64,000 nucleotides of DNA from Bacteroidales bacterium UBA3290. GTDB lineage: Bacteria; Bacteroidota; Bacteroidia; Bacteroidales; UBA932. Where the stretch lies: positions 42,614 to 106,613 of the forward strand of contig DETK01000044.1 in NCBI GenBank assembly GCA_002361615.1, written 5' to 3'. The notes beneath the pieces were generated by a model. That model saw only the letters and a program-made list of their open reading frames with translations, ran no database searches and was not told where the DNA came from. This document shows positions 16,683-28,504 of this stretch, one piece after another (the stretch's first letter is position 1; each line of letters starts with the position of its first letter). The position numbers and the translations under genes were made by a program.

Positions 16683-17078
16683 TTAAGAATGGGAAGTTGA
16701 AGCTATTCTGATGCGGCGCGCAGCGGGAAGAAGTGAGTTGGTCCGGTTCCCCAGATTCTTGACAAAACCCAGCCCGAGTCCGCGATAGGTCAGCAGCAGG
16801 TAGCCACGGGGGCTGTCGGAAAGCACCAGCGGCTCTTTGGAGAGGAATTTCAGGGCTTCTTCGCGCGAGATTTCCACTGTTTCATAGGAAAGTCCGGCGA
16901 CGGGCATCCGTTCGACGGCCAGGGCGAAATCCGCCTCCGGCACCAGGTCGCGCCCTTTGCGGGTCGCCACGGCAGTTCCGGAAGCGATGACTTTCAGGCG
17001 CTTCTCCAGTTCGGGAAGCGCTGCAGCCAGCGGGTCGGCCAGCATTTTGACCAGGTCTTTGCGCTCGATTTGCTTCAT
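16683..17078 (-). CDS. RsmF-like C-terminal domain, separate reading frame
   Basis: 131 residues starting MKQIERKDLVKMLADPLAAA and including YLLLTYRGLGLGFVKNLGNR. This is the RNA-binding C-terminal region that in most Bacteroidales follows the methyltransferase domain in one protein of about 450 residues. Here the catalytic part stops at 17075 and this frame opens with an overlapping ATGA. Either a frameshift has split the gene or the two halves are now made as coupled subunits. Confidence 0.7.
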   Translation of the reverse strand: MKQIERKDLVKMLADPLAAALPELEKRLKVIASGTAVATRKGRDLVPEADFALAVERMPVAGLSYETVEISREEALKFLSKEPLVLSDSPRGYLLLTYRGLGLGFVKNLGNRTNSLLPAARRIRIASTSHS

Positions 17079-17941
17079 GACCGCGCCCCCTTTTGAATCA
17101 GGGCCGCAAAAAAGCCTTCCCCCCTGTCCTCTCCCGGCCAGAAGTGCCGCATTTCCAAGCATTGTCCGCCCAGTTCCGAACAGATCCATTCCACATTGTC
17201 CTCATCTTCATACCGGTTGAAGGTGCAGGTGGAATAGATCAGGAAGCCGCCAGCTGCGAGCGCAGGCCACACATTGCCCAGGATGCGCCGCTGTCGGGCG
17301 GCACAAAGCCGCACGTTGTCGGGCGACCATTCGGCCACGGCCCTTTCATCTTTGCGGAACATCCCTTCGCCCGAGCAGGGTGCGTCGACCACCATCACGT
17401 CGAAAAAGGAACGGAGCGCCGTAAAGGCGGACGGATCGGAATTCGTGACGGCCACGTTGGCGCAGCCCCAACGGGCGACGTTTTCTGCCAGGACCGTGGC
17501 GCGGGAAGGCACCACTTCATTGGCCACCAGAATGGATGCATCGTCCAGATGCGAAAGCAGTTGCGTCGTCTTTCCGCCAGGCGCGGCACAAAGGTCGAGC
17601 ACCTTCAGGCCGGATTGACGGCCCAGTTGCGACACGGCCTTGTCGAAAAGGCATCCCGCATACATGGAGGAGGCTTCCTGCACATAGTAGGCGCCTGCGT
17701 GGAACAGCGGATCCAGCGTGAAGGAAGGACGCTCACGAAGATAGAACCCTTCCTCCGGCGCCCAGGCTACGGGATCGCCGGCCAAAGGGCCGAAATGCGC
17801 ACGCAAATCTTCCACCGAACACTTGAACGGATTGACCCTTACCGACACCTCCGGATCCTCCGCGAGGGCCGAAACGACCCGCCCGGCCCGCTCCGGGCCC
17901 AGGGATTCGTTCAAACCGTTGATAAATTCCGCAGGAAACAC
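17075..17941 (-). CDS. RsmF/NOP2-like rRNA m5C methyltransferase, catalytic part
   Basis: 288 residues. SAM-binding motif DLCAAPGGKTTQLLSHL, then the catalytic motif VVDAPCSGEGMFRKDERA (PCS cysteine) and the second cysteine in YSTCTFNRYEDEDNVEW. These define the NOL1/NOP2/Sun family of cytosine-5 RNA methyltransferases. The protein ends early and is followed by its usual C-terminal domain as a second frame overlapping by 4 bases (ATGA). Confidence 0.85.
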   Translation of the reverse strand: MFPAEFINGLNESLGPERAGRVVSALAEDPEVSVRVNPFKCSVEDLRAHFGPLAGDPVAWAPEEGFYLRERPSFTLDPLFHAGAYYVQEASSMYAGCLFDKAVSQLGRQSGLKVLDLCAAPGGKTTQLLSHLDDASILVANEVVPSRATVLAENVARWGCANVAVTNSDPSAFTALRSFFDVMVVDAPCSGEGMFRKDERAVAEWSPDNVRLCAARQRRILGNVWPALAAGGFLIYSTCTFNRYEDEDNVEWICSELGGQCLEMRHFWPGEDRGEGFFAALIQKGARS

Positions 17942-17983
17942 TACTTTTGCAAGCGCTTAAGCATTACAAAGGTAAGAAAAAAC

Positions 17984-18460
17984 ATGCAGAACGTTTACTT
18001 TGAGCGGGAGCGCATCACGGTGGATGACGCGCAATTCGCAGAATTCTGTTCCCATTTCCGGGAGATTCCGGCGGGCGGCGGCCTGGTCCGGAACAAGGAG
18101 GGAAAATACCTGCTGATCTACCGCCACAAACTATGGGACCTGCCCAAGGGCAAACAGGAGCCCGGTGAAGACATCGAGACCTGCGCCCTGCGCGAAGTCG
18201 AGGAAGAAACAGGACTCCACGACCTCAAGCTCGGCGGGCTCATCTGCATCACCCACCACACTTACCACCTCTTCGGGGAGAAAATCCTCAAGCATACCTA
18301 TTGGTATCACATGACCGACGAGCGCGAAGAGTCGCTCCTGCCCCAGCTCGAAGAAGACATCACCGGTGCGCAGTGGGTAGAAAAAGAGCGCCTCCCTGAA
18401 TATCTGGAAGGCACTTATCCGTCGATTGTCGAAGTTTTCGTCAACGCAGGTCTGTTATGA
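17984..18460 (+). CDS. Nudix hydrolase
   Basis: 158 residues from ATG 17984; longer frames run antisense through the methyltransferase gene. The Nudix box is complete: GKQEPGEDIETCALREVEEE then TGL. A core of IPAGGGLVRNKEGKYLLIYR precedes it. Hydrolyses a nucleoside diphosphate derivative; substrate not predictable. Its last 20 bases overlap the convergent LolA-like gene. Confidence 0.85.
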   Translation: MQNVYFERERITVDDAQFAEFCSHFREIPAGGGLVRNKEGKYLLIYRHKLWDLPKGKQEPGEDIETCALREVEEETGLHDLKLGGLICITHHTYHLFGEKILKHTYWYHMTDEREESLLPQLEEDITGAQWVEKERLPEYLEGTYPSIVEVFVNAGLL

Positions 18461-18869
18461 TCGTGTTCTCGCCGAAGCGGTCGGGATCGATGATGAAGAA
18501 GGTCCCCGACCAGGGTTCGGCCACTTCCCTGATCTTTGTCAGGGAAATCGTATAGTCCCCGTATTTCACCTCGGCCTTGTCGCCTTCCGCCCGGTTGATC
18601 GTGATATCCTTGAGGAACGACACATCGTTGGTTTCAATCACCAGTTCGTCGCTGCCGGGCGAATAGATCCAGCGGTCCTTGCCGTTGCACCACACCTGCA
18701 CCCAGTCGGTTTCGATGCGGTAGCAGTCATCCTGCACGTAGCCCGTACCGGCGGCGATGGTCTTGCCCGAGGCGTTGTCGACCATCTTGAAGTCGCAGGA
18801 AAAGCGCTGCTGGGCACCGGCGGCGGTGCAAAGCAGGATTGTCAACAGGAGAAGGAATGTGCGTTTCAT
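18441..18869 (-). CDS. LolA-like periplasmic lipoprotein carrier
   Basis: 142 residues with a signal peptide (MKRTFLLLLTILLCTAAGAQ). The mature part shows the open-barrel pattern of LolA-like proteins: FKMVDNASGKTIAAGTGYVQ, YRIETDWVQVWCNGKDRWIY, with alternating strands. Lies 12 bases after ftsK on the same strand, an arrangement also known for lolA elsewhere. Likely carries lipoproteins across the periplasm; shorter than proteobacterial LolA. Confidence 0.7.
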   Translation of the reverse strand: MKRTFLLLLTILLCTAAGAQQRFSCDFKMVDNASGKTIAAGTGYVQDDCYRIETDWVQVWCNGKDRWIYSPGSDELVIETNDVSFLKDITINRAEGDKAEVKYGDYTISLTKIREVAEPWSGTFFIIDPDRFGENTIITDLR

Positions 18870-18881
18870 GACCCAATCATT

Positions 18882-21416
<2,535 letters not shown>

Positions 21417-21418
21417 CG

Positions 21419-22051
21419 TTATTTCTTGCGTTTCCAGTTCTTTCTCTTGCCGCCGCCGGATGCGTTCTGGCCGCCCACGCTGATGCCCGGACGGGAGAAG
21501 TTGGCGTTTTGCGAGATGGCGCCCAGATGGATGTCGGCCGGAACCTTGAGTTTGCCGTCGGACAGACGCTCGATGTCGGCGAAGATCGTCTCTTCCGCCA
21601 CGTTGTCCTTGTTCCAGATCAGATACTGCTGGCGCATATACAGGGCCAGTGTACGGATCATCTCCTTCTTGATGTCGTCTTCCTCCCGGTCGGCGATCAG
21701 GGCGATCATATTCTCGATATTGCGGCCGTAGCAGGCGGCCTTGATCGGCTTCTCGGGCAGGGCGATCACATCGGGTCTGGCCTCGAACTGTTGCGGGGTG
21801 GGTGCCGGATAAGGCGCGTCGATGTCCAGGTCGAATCCGCCGATCACCTGGGCGTGGTCCCACAGCTTGTGCTTGTAGTCGTTCACTTCGCGGATTTGCG
21901 GGTTGAGGATGCCCATCACCTGCACCACGGCGCGCATCTGTTCGCTGCGTTTTTCCTTGTCTTTGATGGCCTTGACCTGCTCGATCATCTTCTGCACGTG
22001 CCGCCCGTATTCGGGCAGCACAAGTTTCTCTCTCTGCGTGTTGTAATCCAT
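21419..22051 (-). CDS. DUF4290 family protein
   Basis: 210 residues from ATG 22051 (MDYNTQREKLVLPEYGRHVQ), the typical start of DUF4290 proteins; an ATG nine codons upstream is possible. Internal signature MRAVVQVMGILNPQIREVND. The C-terminus is Gly/Lys-rich and basic. The family is confined to Bacteroidetes and has no known function. It ends 3 bases before ftsK starts, so the two are co-expressed. Confidence 0.85.
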   Translation of the reverse strand: MDYNTQREKLVLPEYGRHVQKMIEQVKAIKDKEKRSEQMRAVVQVMGILNPQIREVNDYKHKLWDHAQVIGGFDLDIDAPYPAPTPQQFEARPDVIALPEKPIKAACYGRNIENMIALIADREEDDIKKEMIRTLALYMRQQYLIWNKDNVAEETIFADIERLSDGKLKVPADIHLGAISQNANFSRPGISVGGQNASGGGKRKNWKRKK

Positions 22052-22087
22052 TGGCAACGTTCTTTCGTCAAATTGCAAAGATAGGAA

Positions 22088-22624
22088 TTATTTCCGATAG
22101 AAGGGCGCGCGCGCGTCTTTTTCCGAAAGGATGACTCCGTCGGGCGAAATGCCCCAGTCGATGGCGAAGAAAGGGTCGTTCCAACGATAGGATCCTTCCG
22201 ATTCGGGAGCGTAATAATTGTCGCACTTGTACTGGAAGACCGTGTCGTCTTCCAGCACCAGGAAACCGTGGGCGAACCCGCGCGGAATATAGAACTGACG
22301 CTTGTTATCGCCGCTGAGGACCGTCTTCACGTGGTGGCCGAAAGTCGGAGAGCCTTCGCGGATGTCCACGGCCACGTCGAGGACGCAGCCGCGCACCACG
22401 CGCAGCAGCTTGGCCTGCGCCATATCGCCCTTCTGGAAGTGGAGGCCGCGCAGGACGCCCCGCTTCGCGGAATAGGATTCATTGTCCTGCACGAACGCGA
22501 CCGGTCCCACGTGCGCCTCGAAGTCGCGGAGGGAAAACGATTCAAAGAAATAACCGCGATGGTCGCCGAAGATGCGCGGCTCGACAATCAGCGGCCCTTC
22601 GATATCAGTTTGGATATAATTCAT
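22088..22624 (-). CDS. rfbC: dTDP-4-dehydrorhamnose 3,5-epimerase
   Basis: 178 residues from ATG 22624. RmlC cupin with PRIFGDHRGYFFESFSLRDF, QDNESYSAKRGVLRGLHFQK (catalytic His region) and FYIPRGFAHGFLVLEDDTVF. Converts dTDP-4-keto-6-deoxyglucose to the L-lyxo epimer for dTDP-rhamnose. No other rhamnose genes adjoin. A TATCTTTG box lies 17 bases upstream on the minus strand (22648-22641). Confidence 0.9.
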   Translation of the reverse strand: MNYIQTDIEGPLIVEPRIFGDHRGYFFESFSLRDFEAHVGPVAFVQDNESYSAKRGVLRGLHFQKGDMAQAKLLRVVRGCVLDVAVDIREGSPTFGHHVKTVLSGDNKRQFYIPRGFAHGFLVLEDDTVFQYKCDNYYAPESEGSYRWNDPFFAIDWGISPDGVILSEKDARAPFYRK

Positions 22625-22697
22625 CAGAATTCGTTTATAATTATACAAAGATAGATTTAATTTTTTAACTTTGTTGAGATTTGCCAACAAAACACTT

Positions 22698-25600
22698 ATG
22701 TATAAGATTTCATCCCATCCCATCCTGGATATCCCCGAGGAAGATCTCCACGAATTCATATTTGAAGGACAAAAGGTCAGCGGCCAGAAAGGCCAGACCA
22801 TCGCAGCCGCCCTGCACCAGGCCGGCTTCCCGGTCCACCATCACAGCCTGAAAGACCGCAAGCGCACCATGGAGTGCGGCATCGGCAAATGCGGCGCATG
22901 CGAGATGCTCGTCGACGGCCACATCCGCCGCATCTGCATCACCAAGATCGACGGCGTGCGGGAAGTCCGGCGCGTCGGAAAGGAGAGCTTCTCGATGGTC
23001 GACAGCACCACCACCGTCCTGCAGGACAAGAAAAAGGTCTATCGTACCGCCGTGGCCATCATCGGCGCCGGACCGGCCGGCCTGGCCGTCCGCGAAGAGC
23101 TGAACAAGGCGGGCGTCGACAACCTGGTGCTCGACAACAACGACGCCATCGGCGGCCAGTTCCAGATGCAGACCCACCAGTTCTTCTTCTTCGAAAAAGA
23201 GCAGAAATTCGGCGGCATGCGCGGCTTCGACATCGCCAAGACGCTGGCCGGCGATTCCCACGAAGGGATCCTGCTCAACTGCGTGGTGTGGGATATCCTG
23301 GAAGGAAAACGGCTGGCCGTGAAGAACGTGGCAACCCAGGAAATCTTCTACGTGGACGCCGAACAGCTGGTCGTGGCGGCCGGCGCCCTTCCTTTCATGC
23401 CCGCTTTCAAGAACGACGACCTCCCGGGCGTCTATACCGCGGCCGTCTTCCAGCGGATGATGAACAAGGAATTCACCCTGCTGGGCAAGAACGTCCTCAC
23501 CGTGGGAGCCGGCAACATCGGCTACCTGACCTCCTACCAGGCCATGCAAGCCGGCGCCAACGTCAAGGCCATCATCGAGGCCATGCCCCACGAAGGCGGC
23601 TTCCCCGTCCAGGCCAACCGCCTGCGCCGCCTCGGCGTGCCGATCATGACTTCATATTCGCTGGTGGAAGCCGTCCCCAATGAAGACTGGACCGGCGTGA
23701 CAGGCGCCATCATCGCCCAATGCGAGAACTTCAAGCCAATCCCCGGCACCGAGGTGCGCCTCGACGGCATCGACTGCATCAACATCTGCACCGGCCTGCT
23801 GCCCGACAGCCAGCTGCTGCGCAAGGGTACCGAAGTGTTCGGCCCGGCCTGCCACGGCGTCGGCGACGCCGTGCGCATCGGCGAAGGCACTTCGGCCGTG
23901 CTCCGCGGCCGCCAGTGCGCCTATGAGATCCAGCAGGCACTCGGCCGGCGGATCGATTACAACGCCTATCTGACCGTCTCCAAGGAATACATCGATTCAC
24001 AGCAACGGCCGCAGCGCCTGCTCGACGCGCCGCGCACCCCGTCGAAGGAACGCATGCGCAAGGGCGGGTTCGTCGTCGCCGACTGCCTCTATGGCTTTGC
24101 CTGCAACCCTTGCTCGTTCGCCTGCAAGCAGGGCGCCATCACCAAGAGCTCCACATCGGTCACCCCCACCATCGATTTCGACAAATGCATCGGCTGCATG
24201 GAGTGCGTGGCCCATTGCCCGGGCCTGGCCATTTTCGGCTACCGGCCTGACAAGCGGGAAATCTTCCTCCCCGTCGAATTCGACGTGAAAGCCGGCACCG
24301 AAGTGTTCCTGGTCGACGACAATGGCGGTAAGGTGGGCGAAGGCACCATCGCCCGCATCATCCGCAAGCCCAACAAGACCCACGTGGCCGTGGTCAAGGC
24401 CGAGAAGATCTACGCCGGCGACACCGACGAAGCCCTGCTCACCGCCCACGGCTTCATTGCCAAGGACAAATATCCCGAGCCGCTCGAACTGACGCCCACC
24501 GAGCTCAACGACGACTTCACCTATATCTGCCACTGCGAAGACGTGCGTCTGCGCGATCTGCTGGCCCTGCTCAAGGGCCGCACCAGCATCACGGCACAGG
24601 AGCTCAAGCATATCTCCCGCCTGGGCATGGGTCCGTGCCGCGGTTCGCGCTGCCTGCCGCGCGCCAAGCAGGCCCTCCGGCCTTACGGCATCGAGATCAC
24701 GGGCGACTTCACGCCGCGCGGCCCGATGGCCAATCTCGTGGAGATCGGCAACGTCTCCAACCCGTCGCGCCAGGTGGAACTCATCACCAATCCCCAATGC
24801 ACCGATGTGGAAATCCGCCGCGTCGGCGCCTTCGTCGCCGGCGGCGGCATGGCCGGTACGGCCCTGTTCCGCTATCTGTCGGAAGCCGGGTTCAAGCCGG
24901 TGATGGTCAACAACGAGCACGGCAGTTCGTGGCGCTGTATCGCAGGCGGCCGGCCCGCTTTCTCGCTCCCGGCCCTGGCCGACATCGCCACGCACAACCT
25001 GGAGATCTTCCGCAGTGTGCAGGCCCTGCGCAACATCGACCTGAAGATGACGCGCTACGTGAACTTCGTCCACGATGACGAGACCTACCGTTCGCTCGAC
25101 GCCTCCCGTGCCTGGTCAGACGCCTATATGATCGACAAGAAGGATTTCGCCAAGGAGATCTCGCCGTATATCAACCCCGACCTCAACCTCTACAGCCACG
25201 CGCTCATCTCCAACGACTGCTGGCAGGCCACGCCGGGCAAGACCATCGACACCGTGCGCCAGCTAGGCATCGCGGCCGGCGGCCAGGTGTTCGAAGACAC
25301 CGAAGTCATCCACGTCGAGAAGAACGGCGCCATGTACCGCATCACCGTCCGCAACCGCCAGGGCCGCTACGTCCGCTACGAGACCGAGGTCTTCGTCAAC
25401 GCGATGGGCGCCGGCGCCGAGAAGTTCGCCCGCCAGCTCGGCATCGAGACAGGTCTCTATCCGGTCCGCCACCAGGCCTTCATCACCAAGCGCCTGCCGC
25501 TCATCGGCAAGGACGGCGACTCGCTCGACATGCTCATCGACCGCCGCCACTACAAGGGCTTCTCGGCCGTGTACGGCCAGCAGCTGGCCGAGACCGGCCA

Positions 25601-25946
25601 GATCATCGGCTGCGCCTCCCCGGCCCAGGACGCCACGGACGCAGCGAAGAATCTGAAGGTCAATACGCAGGAATTCCTTGAGATCGCATCGGAAGTGTTC
25701 ACGGAATGGATCCCGCAGCTCAAGGGCATGAGTTTCCAGGCCACGTGGTGCGGCTACTACACCGAGCCTCGCTACATCATCGACCCGGAACGCGGCCTCT
25801 TCGTGGGCATGCGCGGCCACGGCTTCATGCTGTCGCAGTACATCGCCAAACTCTACGTCGACGCCCTCCTCGGCCGCGAAGTCCCCGACTACTTCAAAGA
25901 CCTGGCCCTCGGCGGCCCCGGCCTGAGCGAACAAGCGTTTAAGTAG
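22698..25946 (+). CDS. Fused multi-cofactor amine/imino-acid dehydrogenase (HcnABC/PDH-like)
   Basis: 1082 residues from ATG 22698, after a TAACTTTG box. Five parts in one chain: a 2Fe-2S domain with ECGIGKCGACEML; an FAD/NAD domain with IIGAGPAGLAV; a ferredoxin-like region CIGCMECVAHCPG; a BFD-like 2Fe-2S module with ICHCEDVRLRDLL and GPCRGSRCLP; and a DAO-type FAD oxidoreductase with AGGGMAGTALFRYL. These correspond to the alpha, gamma and beta subunits of hydrogen-cyanide synthase, opine oxidase and archaeal proline dehydrogenase complexes. The convergent neighbour is pruA, so proline or a related imino acid is the likely substrate (inference). Confidence 0.8.
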   Translation: MYKISSHPILDIPEEDLHEFIFEGQKVSGQKGQTIAAALHQAGFPVHHHSLKDRKRTMECGIGKCGACEMLVDGHIRRICITKIDGVREVRRVGKESFSMVDSTTTVLQDKKKVYRTAVAIIGAGPAGLAVREELNKAGVDNLVLDNNDAIGGQFQMQTHQFFFFEKEQKFGGMRGFDIAKTLAGDSHEGILLNCVVWDILEGKRLAVKNVATQEIFYVDAEQLVVAAGALPFMPAFKNDDLPGVYTAAVFQRMMNKEFTLLGKNVLTVGAGNIGYLTSYQAMQAGANVKAIIEAMPHEGGFPVQANRLRRLGVPIMTSYSLVEAVPNEDWTGVTGAIIAQCENFKPIPGTEVRLDGIDCINICTGLLPDSQLLRKGTEVFGPACHGVGDAVRIGEGTSAVLRGRQCAYEIQQALGRRIDYNAYLTVSKEYIDSQQRPQRLLDAPRTPSKERMRKGGFVVADCLYGFACNPCSFACKQGAITKSSTSVTPTIDFDKCIGCMECVAHCPGLAIFGYRPDKREIFLPVEFDVKAGTEVFLVDDNGGKVGEGTIARIIRKPNKTHVAVVKAEKIYAGDTDEALLTAHGFIAKDKYPEPLELTPTELNDDFTYICHCEDVRLRDLLALLKGRTSITAQELKHISRLGMGPCRGSRCLPRAKQALRPYGIEITGDFTPRGPMANLVEIGNVSNPSRQVELITNPQCTDVEIRRVGAFVAGGGMAGTALFRYLSEAGFKPVMVNNEHGSSWRCIAGGRPAFSLPALADIATHNLEIFRSVQALRNIDLKMTRYVNFVHDDETYRSLDASRAWSDAYMIDKKDFAKEISPYINPDLNLYSHALISNDCWQATPGKTIDTVRQLGIAAGGQVFEDTEVIHVEKNGAMYRITVRNRQGRYVRYETEVFVNAMGAGAEKFARQLGIETGLYPVRHQAFITKRLPLIGKDGDSLDMLIDRRHYKGFSAVYGQQLAETGQIIGCASPAQDATDAAKNLKVNTQEFLEIASEVFTEWIPQLKGMSFQATWCGYYTEPRYIIDPERGLFVGMRGHGFMLSQYIAKLYVDALLGREVPDYFKDLALGGPGLSEQAFK

Positions 25947-25992
25947 GCTGATCGCCCGTGGCAGTCAAGCCACTGGCCATCAGCGACTTAAT

Positions 25993-26028
25993 GAAAATCG
26001 AGTGCGTAATTTTACGCACTCGATTTTC
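25993..26028. terminator. Bidirectional terminator, 17-bp perfect stem
   Basis: GAAAATCGAGTGCGTAA pairs perfectly with TTACGCACTCGATTTTC around a 2-base loop, with A and T runs on both sides. It sits between the convergent oxidoreductase and pruA genes and can stop transcription from both. Confidence 0.9.
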
Positions 26029-26064
26029 AGGATATGGCTGACAGCCAAAGACTTGGGCGCCACG

Positions 26065-27690
26065 CTATTTCATATACGGATACTTGTATCCGCGGGCGGG
26101 AACCAGCGTCTCCTTGATGGCGCGCGGGATGACCCAGCGGATGAGGTTGAACTCGCCGCCGGCCTTGTCGTTGGTGCCGGACTTGCGGGATCCGCCGAAC
26201 GGCTGCATACCGACCACGGCGCCCGTAGGCTTGTCGTTAACGTAGAAGTTGCCGGCTGCATAACGCAGGCGGTCGGCGACTCCCTGGACCATCAGGCGGT
26301 CCTGTCCGAAGACGGCGCCGGTCAGGCCGTAAGGCGAGGTGGTGTCGCAGAGTTCGACGGCAGCGTCCATATCCTTGTCTTCATACACATAGACGGTAAG
26401 CACGGGGCCGAAGATTTCTTCTTCCATCGTCTTGAAGTGAGGATTGGTGGTCACGATGACGGTCGGTTCCACGAAGTAGCCCTTGCTCTTGTCGCAGCCG
26501 CCGCCGATGACGATCTCGGCGTCCGGGGCGTTCTTCGCGAATTCGATATTGCGGGCGATGTTGTCGAACGAGACTTCGTCGATCACGGCATTGATGAAGT
26601 TGTCGGGATCGCAGACGTCACCCATCTTGACCTCGGCTGCGAAGGCCTTCATACCCTCGAGGATCTTCGGCCAGAGCGACTTAGGAACGTACATGCGGGA
26701 AGCTGCGGAGCACTTCTGGCCCTGGAACTCGAACGAGCCGCAGAAAGCGGCCGTCGCCACGTCTTCCGCCACGGCGGTCGGGGTGACGAAGATGAAGTCC
26801 TTGCCGCCTGTCTCGCCCACGAGGCGCGGGTAGTTCACGTAGTTGTCGATATTCTCGCCTACCTGGCGCCAGAGCGTATTGAAGGTGGCGGAGGAGCCGG
26901 TGAAGTGGACGCCTGCCAGATGCTTCGATGCGAAGATCTCCTTGCCGATCACCGAGCCCTGGCCGGGGATGAAGTTGACCACGCCGTCGGGCAGGCCGGC
27001 TTCCTTGTAGATCTGCATCAGGTAGTAGTTCGAGAGGATGGCCGTGGTGGAAGGTTTCCACACCGTGACGTTGCCCATCAGCACGGGCGACATGTTGAGG
27101 TTCGAGGCGATGGAGGTGAAGTTGAACGGCGTAAGGGCGAAGACGAAACCTTCGAGGGCGCGGTATTCCACGGTGTTGATCTGACCCTTGGCGCTCTTGG
27201 GCTGGAAACCGTAGATCTCCGAGGCGAAGTGCGCGTTGTAGCGCAGGAAGTCGATCAGCTCGCAGGTGGAGTCGATCTCGGCCTGATAGAAGTTCTTGCT
27301 CTGGCCGAGCATCGTGGCGGCGTTCATCAGCGCGCGGTATTTCGTGGAGATGAGCTCCGCAACCTTGAGCAGGATGGCGGCGCGCACCGTCCAGTCGGTC
27401 TCGGACCACTGCTTGTGGGCGGCCATGGCTGCGTCGATGGCCATGCGGACCTCGGCCGGGCCGGCCTTGTGGTAGGTGGCCAGAACGTGATGGTGATCGT
27501 GCGGCATCACCACCTTGCCGGTATTGCCCGTACGGATTTCCTTCCCGCCGATGATCAGCGGAATCTCAATCTCGATGGAGCTTTGGCGCTTGAGCTCTTT
27601 TTCGAGGGCTTCGCGCTCGGGGGAACCTTTCAGATAAGTCTTGACCGGCTCGTTGGCCGGATCGGGAAATGCATAGATGGCGTCTCTCAT
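26065..27690 (-). CDS. pruA: L-glutamate gamma-semialdehyde dehydrogenase
   Basis: 541 residues, full length for the family. Aldehyde dehydrogenase features: NFTSIASNLNMSPVLMGNVT, GSSATFNTLW, catalytic Glu region RLVGETGGKDF and catalytic Cys in FEFQGQKCSAASRMYVP. Oxidises pyrroline-5-carboxylate/glutamate semialdehyde to glutamate, the second step of proline breakdown. The convergent fused oxidoreductase could supply the first step. Confidence 0.92.
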   Translation of the reverse strand: MRDAIYAFPDPANEPVKTYLKGSPEREALEKELKRQSSIEIEIPLIIGGKEIRTGNTGKVVMPHDHHHVLATYHKAGPAEVRMAIDAAMAAHKQWSETDWTVRAAILLKVAELISTKYRALMNAATMLGQSKNFYQAEIDSTCELIDFLRYNAHFASEIYGFQPKSAKGQINTVEYRALEGFVFALTPFNFTSIASNLNMSPVLMGNVTVWKPSTTAILSNYYLMQIYKEAGLPDGVVNFIPGQGSVIGKEIFASKHLAGVHFTGSSATFNTLWRQVGENIDNYVNYPRLVGETGGKDFIFVTPTAVAEDVATAAFCGSFEFQGQKCSAASRMYVPKSLWPKILEGMKAFAAEVKMGDVCDPDNFINAVIDEVSFDNIARNIEFAKNAPDAEIVIGGGCDKSKGYFVEPTVIVTTNPHFKTMEEEIFGPVLTVYVYEDKDMDAAVELCDTTSPYGLTGAVFGQDRLMVQGVADRLRYAAGNFYVNDKPTGAVVGMQPFGGSRKSGTNDKAGGEFNLIRWVIPRAIKETLVPARGYKYPYMK

Positions 27691-27788
27691 GACAAATGCG
27701 TTATAATGGGTTTGATTGTTTGCGAATCTTCAAATTTACGAAAAAATTTGTGTAACTTCGCAAATCAACCTGATAAATCCTTACGCAG

Positions 27789-28403
27789 ATGCACATCGGA
27801 ATCGCCGGCAATATCGGCAGCGGCAAGACCACGCTGACCCGGATGCTCGCCCAGCACTACGGCTGGACCCCGAAATTCGAGGCTGTGACCCACAACCCGT
27901 TCCTGGAAGACTATTACAAGGACATCCAGCGCTGGTCGTTCAACCTGGAGGTCTATTTCCTCACGCAGCGTTTCAAGGACGTGATGGAAATCGCCCGCAG
28001 CAGCGAAACCATCATCCAGGACCGCACCATCTTCGAGGGCGTCTATGTGTTCGTGGCCAACAACGTGGCCATGGGCAATCTCTCGCAGCGCGACTACGAT
28101 GCGTACATGGATCTCTTCCGGGTGATGATGCAGATGGTCAAGCTGCCCGACCTGCTGATCTATCTCAAGTGTTCGATTCCGCATCTGGTGGCCCAGATCC
28201 AGAAGCGCGGCCGCGACTACGAGCAGAGCATGAGTCTCGAATATCTGGGCGGTCTGAACCGTCGCTACGAGGAATTCATCAATCACGAGTACGAAGGCGA
28301 AGTCCTGACCATCGACGCCGACGGCCTCGACTTCCAGAACAACCCCGAAGACTTCGCCACCATCACCGACAAAATCGACGCCCGTCTGTTCGGACTGTTC
28401 TGA
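27789..28403 (+). CDS. Deoxynucleoside kinase
   Basis: 204 residues. P-loop IAGNIGSGKTTLTRML (about 5-20), the ERS-type motif as QDRTIFEGVYVF, and a lid region QIQKRGRDYEQSMSLEYL. Family phosphorylates deoxyadenosine/deoxyguanosine or deoxycytidine in nucleotide salvage. Divergent from pruA. Confidence 0.88.
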   Translation: MHIGIAGNIGSGKTTLTRMLAQHYGWTPKFEAVTHNPFLEDYYKDIQRWSFNLEVYFLTQRFKDVMEIARSSETIIQDRTIFEGVYVFVANNVAMGNLSQRDYDAYMDLFRVMMQMVKLPDLLIYLKCSIPHLVAQIQKRGRDYEQSMSLEYLGGLNRRYEEFINHEYEGEVLTIDADGLDFQNNPEDFATITDKIDARLFGLF

Positions 28404-28433
28404 ATCGCGCTCTTGCCGGGTATTTTTTAGCCT

Positions 28434-28464
28434 GTGTCACGATTCTTTTTGGATTTTGTGACAC
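28434..28464. repeat. Inverted repeat GTGTCAC/GTGACAC
   Basis: GTGTCAC (28434-28440) and GTGACAC (28458-28464) frame a T-rich 17-base centre, between the kinase gene and the beta-prism gene. Could be an operator or a weak terminator. Confidence 0.4.
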
Positions 28465-28504
28465 TCGTTTATTGGAATTGAAACAAGGATGAGGTGGTGG
28501 AGCG

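Noticed and set aside
21417..21863. Upstream extension of ftsK
   Set aside because: It runs out of phase through the DUF4290 gene; Arg/Pro-rich text typical of a shadow frame. ATG 21416 has the expected start.
23997..25073. Long minus-strand frame of 358 codons inside the fused oxidoreductase gene
   Set aside because: Composition is that of an antisense shadow of a GC-rich gene; the plus strand carries unmistakable cofactor motifs.
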